Origin: an uncultured Clostridium sp.
GTDB lineage: Bacteria > Bacillota > Clostridia > Lachnospirales > Lachnospiraceae
Assembly: GCA_947643685.1 (NCBI GenBank)
Contig: CANRXD010000005.1
Location: forward strand, 1-16,969
DNA length: 16,969 bases
Direction: 5' to 3'
Shown: positions 13,234-16,969 of the stretch, piece after piece
Numbering within the stretch: position 1 is the stretch's first letter
How the letters are laid out: each line of letters starts with the position of its first letter
Notes under the pieces: generated by a model
What the model saw: the letters and a program-made list of their open reading frames with translations, nothing else
Databases searched by the model: none
What the model was told of the DNA's origin: nothing
Made by a program: the position numbers and the translations under genes

Positions 13234-15144
13234 ATGAACGGAAAGAAGATAGAGATTGGAGATTTTGCTGTTTACAAGTATCCGACAAATCTGGCGCTTT
13301 CACCGGATGGGGCATATGCAGCGTTTGCTGTTGTGGAGCCGAACATAGAAGATAACTGTTATGATTCCTGTATCTGGCTCTGTAATACGGAGACAAAAGG
13401 AATCCGGCAGCTGACTTCCGGGAAGCGGGAGAGAAGCTTTGCCTGGCTTGACGGGGAGACGATTCTCTTCATCGGAAACCGGGAGGGGGAGAAGGAAGCA
13501 GAAGAAACTTTCCTGTATAAAATTTCGGTGAACGGCGGGGAAGCGGAGCTGTTCGCGGATCTTCCGAAGAATGTATCGAAGATTGCTTATCAGAACGGCG
13601 CCGTTTATGCCATTGTCCGCGAATCATACTATGAGAAGGAAAAGGACTACGAGGTTTTCGATGAGATTCCTTTCTGGAATAATGGTTCGAAGATTACGAA
13701 CAAGGTTCGGCAGCGGGTGTACCGGTATGATCTGGCAAGTAAAGAGTTTGCCGCGCTGTCACCGGAATATGGCGAGACAGGTGACCTTTGGGTGGAGAAC
13801 GGAACTGTATTTTTTACCTGTAATGTTTTCACGGATAAAAAGCTGCGCCATTACGGGCTCTATGAGTACCGGGAGTCGGATGGCGTGGTGGAACTTCTGA
13901 TTCCTCAGGGAGAGTTTTCAATCTCCTATGCGTGCCGCAGGGCCGGGCGTGTGGATTTCTTTGGGGCAAGGGAGGATTCTCTGGGGAATATTCTGAATCC
14001 GGAGCTTTATACACTGGAAAACGGTGAGGTGCGTCTCCTGGCCCATTACGACAATACGATCGGGACAGCCGTGAGCTCCGATGGATTTCTGGCCGGCGGA
14101 AAGACGGCGCTGTGCCGGGGCGGGCGGATTTATGCGGCCGGAGTTGTGGGGAGCAATGTGGTAATCCGGTCATTTGATATGGACGGAGCTTTCCGTGACG
14201 AGACGAAGGAGAGCGGAAGCGCACTGATGCTGGGCCTTAAAGAAGATGAAATCTGGTTTGTTGGAATGCGGAATCAGGGGCTTCCGGAGATATACCGTCT
14301 GGCGGACGGCGATGAGGAGAAGGTGTCTGCGTTCAACGATGCGGTTCTTTCAGAGTGCGCCGTGGCTCCGGTGGAACATTTCAGATACACTTATAAGGGC
14401 ACGGAGCTGGATGGTTTTGTAATCCGGCCGGCGGACTATTCCCCGGGGCAGAAATATCCGGGAATCTTAACGATTCACGGCGGGCCCAAGGGTGCCTATG
14501 GAGCATTGTTCAGTCATGAATTCCAGGTCTATGCTGCAAACGGTTACTTTGTATTCTATACCAACCCTATCGGCAGCGATGGCCGCGGGAATGAGTTTGC
14601 CGACATTGCTGCGAAGCAGGGCTCCATTGATTATGAGGAGTTAATGTTCTTCACAGACGAGGTGATCCGGAGAAACCCGGATCTCGATGGAGAGCGGCTT
14701 GGCGTTATGGGAATCAGTTATGGAGGCTTTATGAGTAACTGGATTATCGGCCATACGAACCGGTTTAAGGCAGCCGTTCCCCAGTGTGGAATTTCCAACT
14801 GGATTACGAAGACCAATACCACCGATATAGGTTACTCCTTCAACAGTGCCCAGCTGGGGGGAGACGCGTGGACAAATTATGAGAAACAGTGGGAGCTGTC
14901 TCCGCTAAAGTATGCTGACAAAGTCAAAACGCCGGCACTGTTCGTTCATTGTGACGAGGACTACCGCTGCTATATCACGGAGGCGCTTCAGATGTTTACA
15001 GCGCTTAAGTACCACGGCGTTCCGGCAAAACTCTTTTTGATCCACGGCGAACATCATGGTGTTTCCAAAAACGGAAAACCAAAACGTCGTGTGAGGCGGC
15101 TTCGGGAGATTCTGGGATGGATGGACAAATGGCTGAAAGAGTAG
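13234..15144 (+). CDS. S9-family serine peptidase (prolyl-oligopeptidase / acylaminoacyl-peptidase type), paralog 2
   Basis: Product of 636 residues, a clear paralog of the preceding gene along its whole length. Shared blocks include the start (I-x-DFxxYxYPT), EKDYEVFDE-PFW, LTIHGGP, FYTNP-GSDGRGN, YGGFM-NWIIG and DEDYRC. It has the same beta-propeller plus hydrolase layout and no signal peptide. The catalytic triad is Ser495 (GISYG), Asp576 (DEDYRC) and His608 (GEHHGV). It is 27 residues shorter, mainly in the propeller, where an acidic/basic stretch of paralog 1 (about residues 140-160) is missing. AAGGAGG (13223-13229) precedes the start. The nucleophile elbow differs (GGS versus GIS), as do the residues around the His, so substrate preferences may differ. 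It is probably the last gene of the peptide operon. Confidence 0.9.
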   Translation: MNGKKIEIGDFAVYKYPTNLALSPDGAYAAFAVVEPNIEDNCYDSCIWLCNTETKGIRQLTSGKRERSFAWLDGETILFIGNREGEKEAEETFLYKISVNGGEAELFADLPKNVSKIAYQNGAVYAIVRESYYEKEKDYEVFDEIPFWNNGSKITNKVRQRVYRYDLASKEFAALSPEYGETGDLWVENGTVFFTCNVFTDKKLRHYGLYEYRESDGVVELLIPQGEFSISYACRRAGRVDFFGAREDSLGNILNPELYTLENGEVRLLAHYDNTIGTAVSSDGFLAGGKTALCRGGRIYAAGVVGSNVVIRSFDMDGAFRDETKESGSALMLGLKEDEIWFVGMRNQGLPEIYRLADGDEEKVSAFNDAVLSECAVAPVEHFRYTYKGTELDGFVIRPADYSPGQKYPGILTIHGGPKGAYGALFSHEFQVYAANGYFVFYTNPIGSDGRGNEFADIAAKQGSIDYEELMFFTDEVIRRNPDLDGERLGVMGISYGGFMSNWIIGHTNRFKAAVPQCGISNWITKTNTTDIGYSFNSAQLGGDAWTNYEKQWELSPLKYADKVKTPALFVHCDEDYRCYITEALQMFTALKYHGVPAKLFLIHGEHHGVSKNGKPKRRVRRLREILGWMDKWLKE

Positions 15145-15180
15145 TGGAAACAGGGTATGTTTTTGGGCTTTGCGTCTTGT

Positions 15181-15258
15181 AAAAAGAAAACCCGTCCTGC
15201 AATATGCAGGACGGGATCATGTTTTAAGGGGGGCCTGCCGGAGTTACCTCCGGCAGGT
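15181..15258 (-). ncRNA. Candidate small RNA, copy 2 (C-rich seed between two hairpins)
   Basis: Same layout as 4832-4925. On the minus strand: a 10-bp hairpin CCTGCCGGAG / CTCCGGCAGG with a 4-base loop (15257-15234), CCCCCC (15233-15228) then TTAAAAC, then a 10-bp hairpin CCCGTCCTGC / GCAGGACGGG (15215-15191), and a strong U-tract TTTTCTTTTT (15190-15181). The terminator polarity clearly favours the minus strand. CATACT (15267-15262) is at the -10 distance; the -35 is poor. Hairpin lengths and loops differ from copy 1 while pairing is kept. On the plus strand the first hairpin may also end the peptidase transcript. Confidence 0.5.
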
Positions 15259-15282
15259 ATGAGTATGAAAAAGCTTTATGTG

Positions 15283-15329
15283 TTCAAGTGTAGCACTTGA
15301 AACAAAGGCAGGTTATCCTTTCGGATAAC
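15283..15329. other. Two further hairpins next to the structured element
   Basis: TTCAAGTG-tag-CACTTGAA (15283-15301) and GTTATCC-tttc-GGATAAC (15312-15329). Neither is present in copy 1 at 4832-4976, and neither has a good T-run. The rest of the gap to 15547 is AT-rich. A poor promoter candidate (TTGCCT 15464-15469, TAAAAT 15485-15490, only 15 bases apart) precedes the next gene. Confidence 0.4.
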
Positions 15330-15547
15330 GTAATTGTATTATAGGGGGAAAATGTGTCTAAAGTGTGATTTAGAAATAAAAAAAAGATAAATTTACTAAA
15401 GATAAGGTGAAAAAATGCGGCGATTATGGACTGCCTAACTTTTGCCGAAATTCTGACGGTGTATTGCCTGTGTTTTGGATCCCATAAAATAGTAAAATGG
15501 CAGACAGGAAGACAGCCGGACCACGGGCTAAAGAATGGAGGAACTGC

Positions 15548-16543
15548 ATGAGAAAACTAAAAAAGCTTACGACCATTATGGGAATTTCTGCCATGACAGC
15601 CATGATGCCTTTTTCCTCATATGCATCAGAAAAGATTGAAGATGTGACAATGGAGATTGAGTCGAGGATTTTTGCAGGGGAAAGCGGGGCAGATGTGGAT
15701 GTGATTGTGGACACAGAGGGATGCTATGTGGACTCTGTCTCTGTGACCAATGAACCGGATGAGTGGGAGGAAGATGATAAGCCGAGGCTTAAGATTGTGC
15801 TGGCAGCGGATGACGATTATACGTTTTCCTCGGGTCTGGGGAAAGATGAGGTTGCCCTGGATGAAGAAGAAGGAACCGTAACCAGTGTTTCCCGCAGCAG
15901 CCGGAAACTTACGGTTTATGTGACCCTTGAAGCCGTAGGATATGGAGATGATTATGATGATGACGATTATGATCTGGATGTTTATGATCTGATCTGGGAC
16001 CAGGGAGACGGAGGAAGAGCTTACTGGGACGGAACAGATTATGCAAAGAAATATTATGTGAGACTTTACAGAGACGGGGAGGCCGTCAGTGCGGAATTTT
16101 CCACAGAAAATAATTACTATGACTTTTCCGCGTATTTTACACAGGGAGGGGATTACACCTTCCGGGCCATGGCAGCCCGGAATGCGGACAATACGGGAAG
16201 CTGGCGTACCTCGGAGATAAGGGAAGTGTCAGATGCGGAAGCGGCTGAAATCAGAAGCCGCGGCGCCAAAGCTGCTGCGGACGCAGGGGTTACAGAGGGG
16301 GCATGGCTTAAGGATGATGTCGGATACTGGTGGTGCAATCCCAATAAAACGTATCCTGCCGCAACCTGGAAGCTGATTAACGGAACCTGGTACTATTTCA
16401 ACCAGGCCGGATACCGTCTGGAAAACCAGTGGCAGCTGACGGACGGCAAATGGTACTACTGTGGAGCCAATGGGGCCATGCTTGCCAATGCAATGACTCC
16501 GGACAATTATTATGTGGGAGCCGACGGAGCCTGGGTTCAGTAA
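15548..16543 (+). CDS. Secreted cell-wall-binding protein with C-terminal choline-binding-type repeats
   Basis: Product of 331 residues. A signal peptide lies at residues 1 to about 27 (basic MRKLKK, hydrophobic core, likely cleavage after SYA). Residues about 28-230 form a beta-rich region of unknown function with a very acidic patch (132-148, YGDDYDDDDYDLDVYDL) and a fibronectin-like stretch (KKYYVRLYRDGEAV). The C-terminus (about 253-331) holds two or three CW_binding_1-type repeats rich in Trp/Tyr/Gly: WKLINGTWYYFNQAGYRLE, WQLTDGKWYYCGANGAML and a degenerate YYVGADGAWVQ. No catalytic domain was recognised, so it is probably a surface structural or adhesive protein. The start at 15548 has GGAGG at 15537-15541; the longer frame from 15497 would bury the signal peptide. 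Confidence 0.85.
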   Translation: MRKLKKLTTIMGISAMTAMMPFSSYASEKIEDVTMEIESRIFAGESGADVDVIVDTEGCYVDSVSVTNEPDEWEEDDKPRLKIVLAADDDYTFSSGLGKDEVALDEEEGTVTSVSRSSRKLTVYVTLEAVGYGDDYDDDDYDLDVYDLIWDQGDGGRAYWDGTDYAKKYYVRLYRDGEAVSAEFSTENNYYDFSAYFTQGGDYTFRAMAARNADNTGSWRTSEIREVSDAEAAEIRSRGAKAAADAGVTEGAWLKDDVGYWWCNPNKTYPAATWKLINGTWYYFNQAGYRLENQWQLTDGKWYYCGANGAMLANAMTPDNYYVGADGAWVQ

Positions 16544-16576
16544 CGCTGCCATGTCCTTCCTGTTACCTGTTTTTTT
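16538..16576 (+). terminator. Weak terminator after the cell-wall-binding gene
   Basis: CAG-TAAC (16538-16544) can pair with GTTA-C-CTG (16562-16569), with one bulged base and a 17-base loop, followed by seven T (16570-16576). The T-run is convincing; the stem is weak. Confidence 0.4.
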
Positions 16577-16595
16577 GGAAAATTGAAAAAAACTC

Positions 16596-16624
16596 TTTAA
16601 AAACGAGATATTTTTGTATATAAT
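16596..16624 (+). promoter_or_regulatory. Candidate SigA promoter of mreB/mbl
   Basis: TTTAAA (16596-16601), a 17-base spacer, and a perfect TATAAT (16619-16624). The leader of about 130 bases contains the palindromic element at 16644-16702. Confidence 0.5.
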
Positions 16625-16643
16625 AAAACTGATATTTCGTGCT

Positions 16644-16702
16644 CTGTGGAATTGTAACCACCTTATGAAGATTTAAGGTTATACTGTTACGTGGAATTAC
16701 AG
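16644..16702. repeat. GTAAC-type palindromic element in the mreB/mbl leader
   Basis: Interrupted inverted repeat: CTGT-gg-AATT-GTAAC (16644-16658) pairs with GTTAC-gtgg-AATT-ACAG (16686-16702), and inside lies ACCTTA / TAAGGT (16660-16665, 16674-16679). The loop string TATGAAGATTTA (16664-16675) is the exact reverse complement of 5116-5127, tying it to the 153-bp element. Confidence 0.5.
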
Positions 16703-16762
16703 AGGTGTCATATAGAGAATGCTTTCGTGATAATTTGTGAATGACAGGAGGAAAATGGCAAT

Positions 16763-16969
16763 ATGATGTCTCATGACATTGGAATTGATTTAGGTACAGC
16801 CAGTATTTTGGTATATATAAAAGGAAAAGGTGTGGTATTAAAGGAGCCGTCTGTGGTGGCTCTGGACAGAGAGACCAATAAGGTGATTACCTTCGGTGAG
16901 GAGGCCCGGCTGATGATCGGGCGTACTCCCGGCAACATTGTAGCTGTGCGCCCCTTAAGGAAAGGCGTA
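16763..16969 (+). CDS. Rod-shape-determining actin homolog MreB/Mbl, N-terminal part
   Basis: Bacterial actin of the MreB/Mbl/MreBH group, which forms membrane-bound filaments guiding cell-wall synthesis. Only the first 69 codons are inside the window, and the frame runs off the end. The phosphate-1 motif [14 protein letters not shown] (residues 5-18), [24 protein letters not shown] and AVRPLRKGV are all family-typical. MreB and Mbl cannot be told apart from this fragment. AGGAGG is at 16746-16751, 11 bases before the ATG at 16763. A four-codon minicistron (ATG GCA ATA TGA, 16755-16766) lies between, and its stop overlaps the start. An adjacent in-frame ATG at 16766 is an alternative start. 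Confidence 0.92.
   Translation, partial: MMSHDIGIDLGTASILVYIKGKGVVLKEPSVVALDRETNKVITFGEEARLMIGRTPGNIVAVRPLRKGV

Noticed and set aside
15352..15390. 12-codon ORF MCLKCDLEIKKR preceded by GGGGG
   Set aside because: The ribosome binding site is good but the ORF is tiny and has no counterpart after the first structured element, so chance is more likely.

Overview
The window looks like a chromosomal segment of a Gram-positive anaerobe of the class Clostridia, most likely Lachnospiraceae (Lachnoclostridium/Enterocloster-like). The basis is family-level: fused SecDF, Tgt and YajC resembling clostridial forms, a CmpB-like 'ABC transporter permease' family protein, strong AGGAGG-type ribosome binding sites, a lipobox/poly-Ala-Thr lipoprotein, a choline-binding-type cell wall repeat protein and an MreB/Mbl gene, all at moderate GC. 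No tRNA, rRNA, CRISPR array, insertion sequence or phage gene was recognised.

Layout. (1) 1-2660: end of secDF (5' cut by the window edge), tgt and yajC, an export/tRNA-modification operon closed by a bidirectional hairpin. (2) 2663-3771, minus strand: CmpB-family membrane protein with a C-terminal 11-residue repeat, its leader hairpin and promoter. (3) 3772-4191: an intergenic region with diverged palindromic repeats, a long-range inverted repeat, and the promoter and candidate operators of a GntR/FCD regulator. (4) 4192-4830: the GntR/FCD regulator. (5) 4831-5487: a structured element with a candidate small RNA, a 153-bp nested palindromic repeat, and the promoter of the transporter. (6) 5488-11069: a complete Dpp/Opp-type peptide ABC importer (lipoprotein, two permeases, two ATPases) with an attenuator-like hairpin after the binding-protein gene. 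(7) 11143-15144: two tandem paralogous cytoplasmic S9 (prolyl-oligopeptidase type) peptidases. (8) 15145-15547: a second copy of the structured element. (9) 15548-16543: a secreted cell-wall-binding protein. (10) 16596-16969: promoter and first 69 codons of mreB/mbl.

How it fits together: regions 4-7 read as a peptide-utilisation locus. The regulator probably senses a small metal-coordinated acid or peptide-derived ligand, the importer brings oligopeptides into the cytosol, and the two serine peptidases, which lack signal peptides, degrade them. No gene here proves the substrate.

The most unusual observation is a pair of related structured elements, one after gntR and one after the second peptidase. 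Each has two GC-rich hairpins flanking a run of six G (six C on the other strand) and a conserved GAGTATGAAAAAG block. Read on the minus strand, each looks like a short RNA with a 5' hairpin, an exposed CCCCCC seed complementary to ribosome binding sites, and a terminator. Read on the plus strand, each looks like a Shine-Dalgarno tract bridged by a hairpin to a tiny MKK-starting ORF. A second repeat family, built on GTAACAGTTCAG palindromes, occurs in several intergenic gaps.
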